Assembly (NCBI GenBank): GCA_963780715.1
Contig: CAWADK010000016.1
Location: 290,898-354,897 of the forward strand
Reading direction: 5' to 3'
DNA from: JALORV01 sp963780715
GTDB taxonomy: Bacteria; Pseudomonadota; Gammaproteobacteria; Burkholderiales; Burkholderiaceae_F
DNA length: 64,000 nucleotides
The notes below the pieces were generated by a model that searched no databases, was not told the origin of the DNA, and saw only the letters and a program-made list of their open reading frames with translations. This document shows positions 40,955-50,064 of this stretch, piece after piece. A program made the position numbers and the translations under genes. Within the stretch, counting starts at the first letter, position 1. The number at the start of each line of letters is the position of its first letter.

Positions 40955-42287
40955 ATGACTGATCAGCGCCAGGCCGCAATCGAGAAGCTCGTCAAAGACG
41001 AGAACGTGAAGCACATCCAACTGTGGTTCACGGACATCCTGGGGAATCTCAAGATGGTCGAGGTCCCCGACCGGCAGCTCCCCAACGTGATCGAGAGCGG
41101 CGCTGCCTTCGACGGCTCTTCCATCAGCGGCTACGCCGAGATCGAGGAGAGCGACATCGTCGCGATGCCCGACTGGGACACCTTCACGGTCCTGCCCGTG
41201 GGCCTCAGGGCAGCGAGCGTACCGCGTTCGTCTTCTGCGACGTCCTCGACCGCAACTACAAGCCCTTCGAGGGCGACCCGCGCTGGGTGCTCCGCCGCCA
41301 GCTCGAGCGCGCCAAGAAGATGGGCCTCGACTTCTACGTCGGCCCCGAGCTCGAGTACTTCTACTTCAAGGACTCGGTCAAGCCCGAGCTCACCGACGAC
41401 GGCGGCTACTTCGACGTGCTGCCCGCCGACCTCGGCAACGACCTGCGCAAGCAGACCATGCGCACGCTCGACAAGCTGGGCATCCCGATGGAGGCGAGCC
41501 ACCACGAGGTCGCCCCGTCGCAGCACGAGATCGACCCGCACTACGACAAGGCGCTCCTCATGGCCGACCGGGTCATGATCATCCGCCTCATCGTCAAGGA
41601 GGTCGCGGCCCACAACGGCGTGCACGCGACCTTCATGCCCAAGCCCATGCACGGCCAGAACGGCAGCGGCATGCACGTGCACCAGAGCCTCTTCCGCGGC
41701 GACTCCAACGCGATGTTCAGCGAGACCGACCCGGATCACCTCAGCGACATCGCCAAGGGCTTCATCGCCGGCCAGCTCAAGCACATGCGCGAGTTCACCT
41801 CGATCCTCAACCAGTACGTGAACAGCTACAAGCGCCTGGTCCCCGGCTACGAGGCCCCGGTGTACATCAGCTGGGCGCACCGCAACCGCACCGCCCTCAT
41901 CCGCGTGCCGCTGTACGTGCAGGGCAAGGAGAGCACGGTCCGCGCCGAGACTGCGCAACCCGGACCCGGCGGCGAACCCGTACCTCGCCTTCGCCGTCAT
42001 GCTCGCCGCCGGCCTCGACGGCATCGAGAAGGGCTACGAGCTGCCGCCGAGCGTCGAGCCGAACATCTACAAGATGACCGCCGACGAGCGCGAGACCCAT
42101 CGGCCTCGGCGACCTGCCCAACAACCTCTACGAGGCGATCAAGCACACGCAGGACAGCGAGCTGGTGCGCCGCACGCTCGGCGACCACGTCTTCGAGCGC
42201 TTCGTGACCAACAAGCTCAACGAGTGGTACGAGTACCGCGAGCAGGTCACGGACTGGGAGATCCGCAAGTACTTCTCCAAGCTCTGA
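40955..42287 (+). CDS. glnA: Glutamine synthetase, type I (frameshifted)
   Basis: About 443 residues. Type I glutamine synthetase condenses ammonia and glutamate with ATP. Signature segments are VKHIQLWFTDILGNLKMVEV, IESGAAFDGSSISGYAEIEE SD (beta-grasp latch), YFDVLPADLGNDLRKQTMRT, EASHHEVAPSQHEIDPHYDK, NGVHATFMPKPMHGQNGSGM HVHQSLF and RLVPGYEAPVYISWAHRNRT. Indels lie near 41208 (probably one missing G), 41951 (extra A in GCCGAGACTGCGC) and 42095 (extra C). Corrected, they read LRNPDPAANPYLAFAVMLAA and TIGLGDLPNNLYEAI. I chose the second ATG (40955), which has GAAAGGA five bases upstream. It is divergent from gltB and followed by two hairpins. Confidence 0.94.
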
Positions 42288-42294
42288 CGGCAAG

Positions 42295-42371
42295 GGCGGC
42301 GCGGGCAAACCGCGCCGCCTGAACAAGGGCACGTCCGCGACGGGCGGGCGCCTCAGGGCGCCCGCCCGTCG
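42295..42371 (+). terminator. Tandem hairpin terminators of glnA
   Basis: Two perfect inverted repeats follow the glnA stop: GGCGGCGCGG with a five-base loop (42295-42319), and CGACGGGCGGGCGCC with a four-base loop (42338-42371). No T tract; the second stem is 15 bp. Confidence 0.75.
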
Positions 42372-42412
42372 ACGTCTCGCGCCCCGATCCTGCCGGTGTA
42401 TACGGCCCAGAC

Positions 42413-42428
42413 AACACCGGCCGGTGTT
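42413..42428. promoter_or_regulatory. Perfect 16-base palindrome upstream of the camelysin-like gene
   Basis: AACACCGGCCGGTGTT is a perfect palindrome followed by TT, within the roughly 395-base gap between glnA and the gene at 42683. With no loop it looks more like a dimeric operator than a hairpin. A second short palindrome GTGTATAC lies just upstream. The rest of the gap (42430-42680) shows no gene that I can support. Confidence 0.4.
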
Positions 42429-42682
42429 TTGCCCCGTATGGCCCCTGTAGTCCGTCCGTTGCCGGGAGTAGAGTCGGGATCAGCCATCTGGGGCTGGCAG
42501 ACCATCGACGGTGCGGGCCGCCGAACTCGCTATGGGACGAGTCCACGTCTGCCTCATGTGTGGAGGGGGTGAGGGCCAGGCTGATCCTTTTCGTCGACCC
42601 GAGAATGCGCGCCCGCGCTCCTTTGACACGTCGCGCTCGCCTCGGGACCAGAACGCATCATTGACACTGGAGGGGTGTACCA

Positions 42683-43364
42683 ATGAAGCACAAGAAGCTT
42701 CTCATCGTCTTGGCCGTGGTCCTGGTGATGGCCGTGGCCGCCACCGTCGCATATGCGTGGTGGTCCAACAGCGCTTCACTAGAGGACAACTCGATCGAGA
42801 CCGGGACGTTGGGAATCGCGGTCGATAGTCGGGACGGCGGGCCGATCAATGTGTCGGGCTTGCGGCCCAGCCTTCCGCCTGCTTTCGCTGCCCTGGGCTC
42901 GATTCCCGCGCTCAACGTGCAGGATCCCGCCGCGGAGGCTAGCTTCCCGCAGGCGTTCTTCTGGATCCACAACACCAGTGACATCGAGGCGATGTTCTAT
43001 GCGTGGGTAGGTGTCACCGCCGAGTCCCGCGACATCCGGGACAAGATCATGTGCCGCATCTGGCTCAACCCTATGGATTGGACACCGGTGGACTCTGGCC
43101 AACTGGTGGAAGCCCGGAGAGACCTACATGGTCTACGAGGGTCCCTTGAGCTCGATCGACGACGCGCAGGGCGGAAGGGACTACCTCCGCTCGTGGACGC
43201 CCGCCGTCACGCCCGACCCGATACCGGCCGGCAAGTACGGCGTCTACAAGATCGTATTCTGGCTGGACGGCCCCAGCTCGGGCCCGGAGACCATGGGCGT
43301 GACGCTCACCGTCGACCTCAACGTGGCCGCCGGCCAGGTAGAGGCGCCGTGGGGGAGCTTCTGA
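42683..43364 (+). CDS. Camelysin/TasA-like secreted surface protein (frameshifted)
   Basis: The protein of about 226 residues has the signal peptide and start of the camelysin/TasA family: MKHKKLLIVLAVVLVMAVAA, then YAWWSNSASLEDNSIETGTL GIAVD, where the mature strand and GTL motif are characteristic. Further on are FFWIHNTSDIEAMFYAWVGV and, after removing an extra C near 43102, NWWKPGETYMVYEGPLSSID and YKIVFWLDGP. The ending MGVTLTVDLNVAAGQVEAPW is typical. TasA forms biofilm fibres and camelysin is a cell-surface metalloprotease-related protein; the role here is open. GGAGGGG lies 8 bases before the ATG. No SipW peptidase gene is in the window. Confidence 0.75.
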
Positions 43365-43444
43365 GTCGCGTCTGAGTCACAAGGTCCTCTGACAACACGA
43401 ACATGACCCGGCGCGAAGCCAGTCATGCTCGTCAAGCGCTGTCA

Positions 43445-43478
43445 AGCGAGACGGCGGGGCATGCCCCGCCGTCTCGCT
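43445..43478. terminator. 34-base perfect palindrome terminator
   Basis: AGCGAGACGGCGGGGC followed by AT and its exact complement makes a 34-base perfect palindrome, about 80 bases after the camelysin-like stop. It probably forms a terminator hairpin. Confidence 0.75.
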
Positions 43479-43539
43479 CGTCTCGTCGCACCTGTCGTTC
43501 GGCGGCCTCTCGGACACCGAGGCAGTCCGGCGGTTCGTC

Positions 43540-43879
43540 ATGAAAGCACGTCCCACAGTCTCCTTCGCCTGTTCCTCGTGCGGCTCCTCGTTCGCGAGCG
43601 TTGATGAACTCCGCGCGCACAACGCTGCTCTGTGCGCATACCTTGCGGCCGGCCGAGAGATCTCGGACCAGGCTTCAGCGCATCACCTTCATCTGCTCAG
43701 GTTGCGGCGAGTCGTTCAGTGACCGCCCCGCGATGGCGGAGCACGCAGCCGCATGCACATCGCCCCAATCTGCGCGAGCAGGTCGGACCTTCTCCGAGGC
43801 CGATAGCGAGCGAGCACGTGATCCGGCGGCGATCCTTCCGGTCTATCACCGGCATGCTTGTCCTTCACCTTCGCCCGCG
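43540..43879 (+). CDS. Two-finger C2H2-like zinc protein (frameshifted)
   Basis: The first frame encodes FACSSCGSSFASVDELRAHN followed by AALCA; the next frame encodes ITFICSGCGESFSDRPAMAE followed by HAAACTSPQ. Each is a CxxC-x12-H-x3-5-C unit, like a C2HC/C2H2 finger, which is uncommon in bacteria. One extra base near 43640 separates the frames. The original frame stops at 43722; the second frame runs without a stop into the next gene. The end is therefore uncertain, and 43879 is a guess. It lies between two surface-protein genes, so a regulatory role for that locus is possible. Confidence 0.45.
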
Positions 43880-43939
43880 ATGCCGCTCGCCGCATCACTG
43901 GCGTCCTCACCAGCCAGGCCGGTCGGCCGCCGCTTGCAC

Positions 43940-45194
43940 ATGCGTCGAGCCGCCGTCCTGGCAGCAGCCGCACTGCTGCTCATGCTCGCAGCGACGCCGG
44001 TCCTGGCCTGGTTCGCGTCGTCGGCGACACTGGCCGGCCGCCTCACGACCGGCCACTGGACGGACGGCCTGACCTTCAGGCCGGGCTGCTCGCTGGCGAC
44101 GCACCACGCGCCGTCGGGCCGGCCGTACCTCGCCCCCGTGGCCCGCAGGATCGCCAGCGGCGGCATCGCTCTCGACTTCGGCGACGTGCGTCGCGGCGCC
44201 GACCTGGCCTGGTGCGACGTGCTTCGCGTGACGTCGGGCGCCCCGGCGCCGATCCACATAGCGTTCACGGCCGACGGCCCCATCGCGCCCCTCGTCCGCG
44301 GCGTCTCGTTCGCCGACATCGGGTCTCTCGACGGCCTCGAGCCGGAACAGACCCGGCGCATCGCGGTCCGTCTCGCCGTTCCCAGAGACAGCGCACCTGG
44401 CACGTATGCCGGAACCCTGACGGTCGCCGTCGTCGGCGACGACGAACGTCACGAGTTCCCGATGACGATCACGGTCCTTGGACCCAAGCCGCATCCGTCG
44501 GCTAGCCCGTCGTGCTCACCCAGCGCCTCGTCGAGCCCCTCGTGCTCGCCGAGCCTCGTCGTCGGCTCGCCCAGCCCCTCGTGCTCGCCCAGCCCCTCGT
44601 GCTCGCCGACAGCGGCCGCGATCCTCGTGCTCGCCCCCGGCGACTCGACCGCCCTGGCAGAGCCGGACGTATCCCCGCCGCCCGCCGTCGCTGAGGTCCT
44701 CGCCGACGGCAGCATCAGTCTCGTGTTTCGGCTTGGTGCCGATCGCGCAAGAAGTCGTGTTCCCCGACGTGCTGCGGCTCACGTCGGTCGCCGGCTCGAC
44801 GGCCAAGCTCACGCTCACGCTCTCCGGCGCTGCCGCCGAGGCCGTGCACCAGGTGGGCCTCTGGGATGAGAAGCGGGGCGTAGTCGAGAACGGGCTGACA
44901 CTCAAGGCCGGTGAGGAGGCTCGGGTCGCCTTCGCCTTTGACCTTCCGCCGGACTCGGCCTTGGGGCTGCTCGAGGGCGTCCTCACGGTGGCGGCCACGC
45001 TCGAGGACGGGAGTACACAGTCGCACGAGTTGCCCCTTGCGCTGACCGTGGGCGCTGTGGACGTTGTCCCAGACGAGAGCGCCTCGCCCCAGCCCGCGTC
45101 CTCGCCGAGCACGGCGGCGGGCCGCCGGCCGCCGCTCCTGCAGAGCCCGAGCGGTTCTCTCTGGCGGCCGCTCTTCTCCTGTCTGAGCGGCTGA
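43940..45194 (+). CDS. Secreted two-domain protein with Ser-Pro-Cys linker (frameshifted)
   Basis: About 418 residues. A signal peptide or anchor (RRAAVLAAAALLLMLAATPV followed by LAWFASSATLAG) resembles the TasA-type start. Two homologous beta-rich domains follow. Domain A has WCDVLRVTSGAPAPIHIAFT ... SFADIGSLDGLEPEQT ... GTYAGTLTVAVVGDD. Domain B has FPDVLRLTSVAGSTAKLTLT ... LKAGEEARVAFAFDLPPDSA ... GLLEGVLTVAATLEDG. They are joined by a low-complexity linker of SPSC repeats (44500-44620). One extra base near 44733 breaks the frame before VPIAQEVVFPDVL. An Ig-like surface protein is likely. No Shine-Dalgarno precedes the chosen ATG. Confidence 0.6.
44500..44620 (+). repeat. In-gene tandem repeat coding a Ser-Pro-Cys linker
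   Basis: Imperfect repeats of about 18-20 bases based on CCCAGCCCCTCGTGCTCG encode (S)PSPSCSPS-type units. The stretch joins the two similar domains of the secreted protein. Cys in such an extracellular linker is unusual and could form interchain disulfides. Confidence 0.7.
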
Positions 45195-45245
45195 CCGGAG
45201 CAGGGCGCGGGAGCTACGCGGATGCTCCCCCGGGAAGAGGCGGAT

Positions 45246-45285
45246 GGAACGGGGCGGGCGGCGTGAGCGCCTCCCGGCCCGTTCC
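45246..45285 (+). terminator. Imperfect hairpin terminator upstream of nadE
   Basis: GGAACGGGGCGGG pairs imperfectly with CCCGGCCCGTTCC across about 14 bases, between the surface-protein stop (45194) and the nadE promoter. Confidence 0.5.
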
Positions 45286-45293
45286 CCGTACGG

Positions 45294-45299
45294 TAGACT
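45294..45299 (+). promoter_or_regulatory. -10 element of nadE
   Basis: TAGACT lies 20 bases before the chosen nadE ATG and just after the hairpin. The same hexamer in the same CGTAGACT/CGGTAGACT context occurs before narG near 9620. No good -35 is visible. Confidence 0.4.
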
Positions 45300-45319
45300 T
45301 GCCCTTCCGAAAGCGACGC

Positions 45320-46053
45320 ATGGAAGCACTCGCCCGACATCTCACCGACTGGATCGCCGCCGAGGTCGCCGCGGCCGGCGGCTGCGGCGCGGTCTTCGGC
45401 CTCTCCGGCGGCATCGACTCCGCCGTCGTCGCGGCGCTCGCCAAGCGCGCGTTCCCGCACCACACCCTGGGCGTCCTCATGCCCTGCCACAGCGATCCCC
45501 AGGACGCCGAGGACGCGGCCATCGTCGCGCACCACTTCGACGTCCCCGTCGACGCACCGTCGACCTCGCGCCGGTCTACGACCTGCTGCTCGAGACGCTC
45601 TCCGCCAGCAGCAGCGACCTGCCCGAGAACCGCCTCGCCACCGCCAACCTCAAGCCGCGGCTGCGCATGACCACGCTGTACGCGTTCGCCAACGAGCTGG
45701 ACTACCGCGTGCTCGGCACCGGCAACCGCAGCGAGATCGCCGTCGGCTACTTCACCAAGTACGGCGACGGCGGCGCCGACTTCCTCCCGCTCGGCGACCT
45801 GGTCAAGGGCGAGGTCCGCGACCTCGCCCGCTACCTCGGCGTCCCCGAGCGCATCGTCGCCAAGCCGCCGTCGGCCGGCCTGTGGGCCGACCAGACCGAC
45901 GAGGCCGAGATGGGCCTCACCTACGAGGAGCTCGATGCCTACTTGCTGACGTCCGAGGCGTCGCCCGCCGTCAAGGCCAAGGTCGACGCCATGCACGCCG
46001 CCAGCGAGCACAAGCGCGCGCTCCCCCGCATCGCCCCCAAGCCCGGCGCCTAA
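45320..46053 (+). CDS. nadE: NAD+ synthase (frameshifted)
   Basis: About 244 residues; makes NAD from deamido-NAD, ATP and ammonia. The ATP-pyrophosphatase P-loop is VFGLSGGIDSAVVAALAKRA. Further signatures are LGVLMPCHSDPQDAEDAAIV, SDLPENRLATANLKPRLRMT, YRVLGTGNRSEIAVGYFTKY GDGGADFLPL and KPPSAGLWADQTDEAEMGLT. The frame changes near 45555 (probably one missing base) between HHFDVPVDA and VDLAPVYDLL. It lacks the glutaminase domain, so it uses ammonia or a partner. The ATG at 45320 is preceded by GAAAG; a GTG at 45263 is in frame. It leads the run nadE-lysC-asd-trxB-trxA. A second family member is at 63112. Confidence 0.9.
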
Positions 46054-46078
46054 GCCCGTCCTTTTTCGGAGGTTCACC

Positions 46079-47351
46079 TTGTCTGTCGTCGTCCAGAAGT
46101 ACGGTGGCACGTCGGTCGCCGACGCCGCCCGCATCGGCAACGTGGCGCGCCGCATCGTCGCCACGTTCGAGCAGGGCAACAGCGTCTGCGCGGTCGTGAG
46201 CGCCCGTGGCGACACCACCGACGAGCTCCTCGAGCTCGCCCGCGAGATCACCCCCAACCCGCCCGAGCGCGAGATGGACATGCTCCTCTCCGCCGGCGAG
46301 CGCATCAGCTGCGCCCTGCTCGCCATGGCGATCCACCGCCTCGGCTACGACGCCGTGAGCCTCACCGGCTCGCAGGCCGGCATCGTCACCGACACGGTGC
46401 ACATGAAGGCGCGCATCCTCGACATCCACCCTGCGCGCGTCCAGGAGGCCATGGACGACGGCAAGATCGTCCTCGTCGCCGGCTTCCAGGGCGTCTCCAC
46501 CGAGAAGAACGTCACCACGCTGGGCCGCGGCGGCTCCGACACGACCGCCGTGGCGCTCGCGCACGCGCTCGACGCGGCGGTCTGCGAGATCTACACGGAC
46601 GTCGACGGCGTCTACACCGCCAACCCCAGCCTGGTCGCGAAGGCGCGCAAGATCGACGCGCATCTCCTACGACGAGATGCTCGAGATGGCGGCCAGCGGC
46701 GCGCAGGTGCTCGCCCTGCGCTCGGTCGAGTACGCGCGCAAGTACGACATCCCCATCCACGTGCGCTCCAGCTTCACGGAGGCCGAGGGCACGTGGGTCA
46801 CCGACGGAGGCCACGGCATGGACATCGAGCAGCAGCTGGAACAGCCGATCATCAGGGCCGTCAGCTACACCACCGACGAGGCCAAGGTCACGCTGCGCGG
46901 CGTCCCCGACCGGCCGGGCGTCGCGGCGCGCGTCTTCACCGCGCTCGCCGAGGCCCACGTCAACGTCGACACCATCATCCAGAACACCAGCGAGAGCGGC
47001 CACAGCGACATCTCGTGCACCATCCCGGCCGAGGACATCCCCGCCGCCGACAAGGCGCTCAAGGAGATCGTCAAGGAGCTCGGCGCGCGCGAGTACGACA
47101 CCGACGCCGAGATCGCCAAGATCAGCCTGATCGGCGCCGGCATGCGCAGCCACCCCGGCGTCGCCGCCAAGATGTTCCAGACGCTGGCCGATCTCGGCAT
47201 CAACCTGGACATGATCGGCACCTCGCCCATCAAGATCTCCTGCGTCATCGCCAAGGAGCACGTCGACGAGGCCGTGCGCGCGCTGCACACCGTGTTCGAC
47301 CTCGACGAGGACGCCGTGAGCCACGAGCCGTCCGACAGGGGGAGCTGCTGA
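46079..47351 (+). CDS. lysC: Aspartokinase (frameshifted)
   Basis: About 424 residues; phosphorylates aspartate at the start of the Lys/Thr/Met pathway. The N-terminal kinase signature is VVQKYGGTSVADAARIGNVA, with TTLGRGGSDTTAVALAHALD and EIYTDVDGVYTANPSLVAKA. Two ACT domains follow (KVTLRGVPDRPGVAARVFTA and ISLIGAGMRSHPGVAAKMFQ), typical for feedback regulation by lysine or threonine. One extra C near 46662 breaks the frame between ARKIDA and ISYDEMLEMAASGAQVL. Start TTG 46079 with GGAGG eight bases upstream. Its TGA overlaps the asd ATG, so the two are coupled. Confidence 0.94.
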
Positions 47352-48449
47352 TGGCCGCCGGGTACACCGTCGCCATCGCCGGCGCGACCGGCGTCGTCGG
47401 CGGCACCGTGCGCGCGATCCTCGAGGAGCGCGACTTCCCCGTCGGGGAGCTGCGGCTCCTCGCCAGCGCGCGCTCGGTCGGCCGCAAGCTGCCGTTCCGG
47501 GGCGAGGACGTCGAGGTGCAGGAGCTCGGCCCCGGCTCGTTCGCCGGCGTCGACCTCGTCTTCTTCGCCGCCGGCGGCGTCCGTGAGCAAGGAGTTCGTG
47601 CCGCAGGCGGTCGCCGCCGGCGCCACCGTGATCGACAAGTCGAGCATGTTCCGCCAGGACCCCGGCGTGCCGCTCGTGGTGCCCGAGGTCAACGCCGACC
47701 ACCTGGCGGCGCACACCGGCATCATCGCGACGCCCAACTGCTCCACCATCCAGATGGTCGTCGCGCTCAAGCCCATCTACGACGCCGCCGGCATCGAGCG
47801 CGTCGTCGTCAGCACCTACCAGGCGGTCTCCGGCAGCGGCCAGGGCGGCATCGCCGCGCTCGCCGCGCAGGCGCGGCAGTGGGCGGCCGGCGAGCCGGTC
47901 GAGCAGCAGTTCTACCCGCACCAGATCGCCTTCAACGTGCTGCCGCACATCGACAGCTTCCTGCCCACCGGCAGCACCAAGGAGGAGCAGAAGATGGTCG
48001 ACGAGACCGTCAAGATCTTCGCCGACCCGGACCTCAAGGTCACGGCCACCTGCGTGCGCGTGCCCGTGTTCGGCGCGCACAGCGAGGCCGTGAACGTCCA
48101 GACGAAGCGCAAGCTGAGCGCCGCGGAGGCGCGCGAGCTCCTCGCCGCGGCGCCGGGCGTCGAGGTCGTCGACGACCCGGCGGAGCTGCAGTACCCCATG
48201 CCGCTGCCGGCCGAGGGCAAGGACCCGGTGTACGTCGGCCGCATCCGCGAGGACGCGACCATCGCCAACGGCCTCGACCTGTGGGTCGTCGCGGACAACC
48301 TGCGCAAGGGCGCGGCGCTCAACGCGGTGCAGATCGCCGAGGAGCTCGTGGCCCGGGATCTGCTGCGGGCCCGGCGCCTCGAGCCCCGGCGGGTATACTC
48401 ACGCGCAGCCCCTGACCAGCCCGCCCATCACGAGGAACGACATGTCTGA
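47351..48449 (+). CDS. asd: Aspartate-semialdehyde dehydrogenase (frameshifted)
   Basis: About 340-365 residues; reduces aspartyl phosphate to the semialdehyde with NADPH. The nucleotide-binding start is YTVAIAGATGVVGGTVRAIL. The active-site Cys lies in IIATPNCSTIQMVVALKPIY. VVSTYQAVSGSGQGGIAAL and TCVRVPVFGAHSEAVNVQTK are diagnostic. An extra G near 47580 breaks the frame between FFAAGG and SVSKEFVPQAVA. The ORF runs to 48449 and overlaps trxB by eight bases; the last 20 residues are not typical, so the true stop may be earlier. It overlaps lysC by one base. Confidence 0.93.
48394..48399 (+). promoter_or_regulatory. -10 element of trxB
   Basis: TATACT, an almost perfect -10 hexamer in GGGTATACTC, lies inside the asd 3' end, 42 bases before the trxB ATG. 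It would allow thioredoxin genes to be transcribed separately from lysC-asd. Confidence 0.5.
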
Positions 48450-49456
48450 TCCCAGCAGCGAGACCGGCGCCGACGTGTACGACGTCGTCATCGTCGGCGC
48501 CGGCCCCGCGGGGCTCACGGCCGCCATCTACGCCAGCCGCGGCCGCCTCAAGACGGCCGTCCTCGAGCGCAACATGGCCGGCGGCCAGATCGCGCTCACC
48601 GACCTCGTCGAGAACTACCCCGGCTTCCCCGAGGGCATCTCGGGCTTCGACCTCTCCCAGAAGATGAAGGAGCAGGCGGAGAAGTTCGGCGCCGAGATGC
48701 GCGAGATCGAGGGCGTGGCCGAGCTCCGCAGCGACCCCGAGGGCTGCTACGTCGTGGTCACCGACCGCGAGCAGATCCGCACGCGCGCGGTCATCCTCGC
48801 GCCGGGCGTCGAGCCGCGGCGCTCCGGCATCCCCGGCGAGGCCGAGTTCATCGGCCGCGGCGTCAGCTGGTGCGCCACCTGCGACGGCGCCCTCTACCGC
48901 GGCAAGACCGTCGCCGTCATCGGCGGCGGCGACTCCGCCGTCGAGGAGGGCATGTTCCTCACCAAGTTCGCCGAGAAGGTCTACCTCGTGCACCGCCGCG
49001 ACGAGCTGCGCGCCGCCCCCATCGCCCAGGAGCGCGCCTTCGCCAACCCCAAGTTCGAGTTCGTCTGGGACTCGATCCCCAAGCAGATCGACGGCGCCGA
49101 GATGGTCGAGGCGCTCGAGGTCGAGAACGTCAAGACGGGCGAGGGGCGCAGCCTCCCGGTCAACGGCGTCTTCATGTACATCGGCCAGATCCCCAACACG
49201 GCCTGGCTCAAGGGCATCGTCGAGCTCGACGAGTACGGCTACATCGTCACCGACGAGCTGCTGCGCACGAAGCTGCCGGGCGTGTTCGCCTGCGGCGACG
49301 CCCGCGCCAACCCGCTCAAGCAGATCGCCATGGCGGTCGGCGAGGGAGCGCTCGCGGCCGTGCAGGCCGAGCGCTACCTCGACGAGCTCGAGTCCGCGCC
49401 GGGGACCACCACGGCGGCCGGCGAGAGCGCCGCCGCCGCCGCGCACGCAACGCTGA
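48442..49456 (+). CDS. trxB: Thioredoxin reductase
   Basis: About 335 residues; reduces thioredoxin with NADPH. FAD motif YDVVIVGAGPAGLTAAIYAS, LENYPGF-like segment ENYPGFPEGISGFDL, redox-active WCATCDGALYRGKTVAVIGG with CxxC and the NADPH Rossmann motif, and the C-terminal FAD motif PGVFACGDARANPLKQIAMA. The frame as written has no stop until 49623, inside trxA, where the translation becomes nonsense. A one-base shift after ERYLDELES would give the TGA at 49454-49456, which suits the family length, so I end the gene there. Thirteen codons of Ala/Thr-rich tail remain. trxA follows 64 bases later. Confidence 0.93.
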
Positions 49457-49520
49457 CGAACGCGCGCCGGCGCGCTACGCTGATGCGCGCCGGCTCACAA
49501 CGACTGACAGGAGGATGTAG

Positions 49521-49835
49521 GTGGACGCTGTCTCACAGGACAACTTCGAGGCCGAGGTCATCAAGGCGCCCGGCAAGGTCCTGGTCGACTTCTGGGCCGA
49601 GTGGTGCGGCCCCTGCCGCATGATCGGCCCGGTCCTCGAGGAGATGGCGGGCGACTACCCCGAGGTCAAGTTCGTGAAGCTCAACGTGGACGAGGCGCCG
49701 GCCGTGGCGCAGCAGTTCAGCGTCATGAACATCCCGACGATCCTCGCCTTCGAGGCCGGCGAGGTCAAGCACCGCATCGTCGGCGCGATGCCCAAGGCCA
49801 AGCTCGTCGAGGAGCTCGGCGCCTTCCTGGGCTGA
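49521..49835 (+). CDS. trxA: Thioredoxin
   Basis: The intact 104-residue protein is a canonical thioredoxin. DFWAEWCGPCRMIGPVLEEM carries the CGPC active site and the following Lys-like position; IPTILAFEAGEV has the cis-Pro (NIPT) and conserved FxxG. It reduces protein disulfides using TrxB. Start is GTG 49521, with GGAGGATGTAG placing GGAGG seven bases upstream. It is the last gene of the run and is followed by a short hairpin. Confidence 0.95.
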   Translation: MDAVSQDNFEAEVIKAPGKVLVDFWAEWCGPCRMIGPVLEEMAGDYPEVKFVKLNVDEAPAVAQQFSVMNIPTILAFEAGEVKHRIVGAMPKAKLVEELGAFLG

Positions 49836-49871
49836 CCGCCCCGATGCCGGCCGGCCCACCAGCGTCCGACC

Positions 49872-49892
49872 ACCGCCCGAGACTCGGGCGGT
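49872..49892 (+). terminator. Hairpin after trxA
   Basis: ACCGCCCGAG-A-CTCGGGCGGT is a perfect 10-bp inverted repeat about 37 bases after the trxA stop. Its last two bases overlap the start of the dispersed repeat at 49891. Confidence 0.7.
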
Positions 49893-49995
49893 CATAGTGC
49901 CGCGGCGACTCGCACGCCCGGACGTGCGTGCGATGTACCGTTGTACTCCCGAGCGTACGGCCGACCGTGACAGCGCGTTCGCACACTACCTCGCG
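49891..49995 (+). repeat. Dispersed ~105-bp intergenic repeat, copy 1
   Basis: This segment resembles 54131-54235 in the same orientation. Both start GTCATAGTGCCGCGGC (16 identical bases), share CGATGTACCGTTGTAC (16 identical) and CCGACCGTGACA, and end in CGCAC(A/T). They differ by one base in length before the central core. Internal dyads are GCCGCGGC and GTAC-CGTT-GTAC. On the minus strand both could encode CHGR-YA-YNGTS, but the copies diverge elsewhere and no gene is evident. The two copies flank the methyltransferase and ileS genes. Confidence 0.7.
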
Positions 49996-50064
49996 GCCGG
50001 ACGGCGGCCGACGGGGTCGAGCGGGCCCGCACCTGGGAGCGCTCGTGGCGCTCGGCGCTAGCGC

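Noticed and set aside
43601..44869. One zinc-finger-membrane-extracellular fusion protein
   Set aside because: The second finger and the surface protein share an open frame, but the surface protein has its own signal-peptide-like start and the finger gene probably lost its stop to a one-base error.
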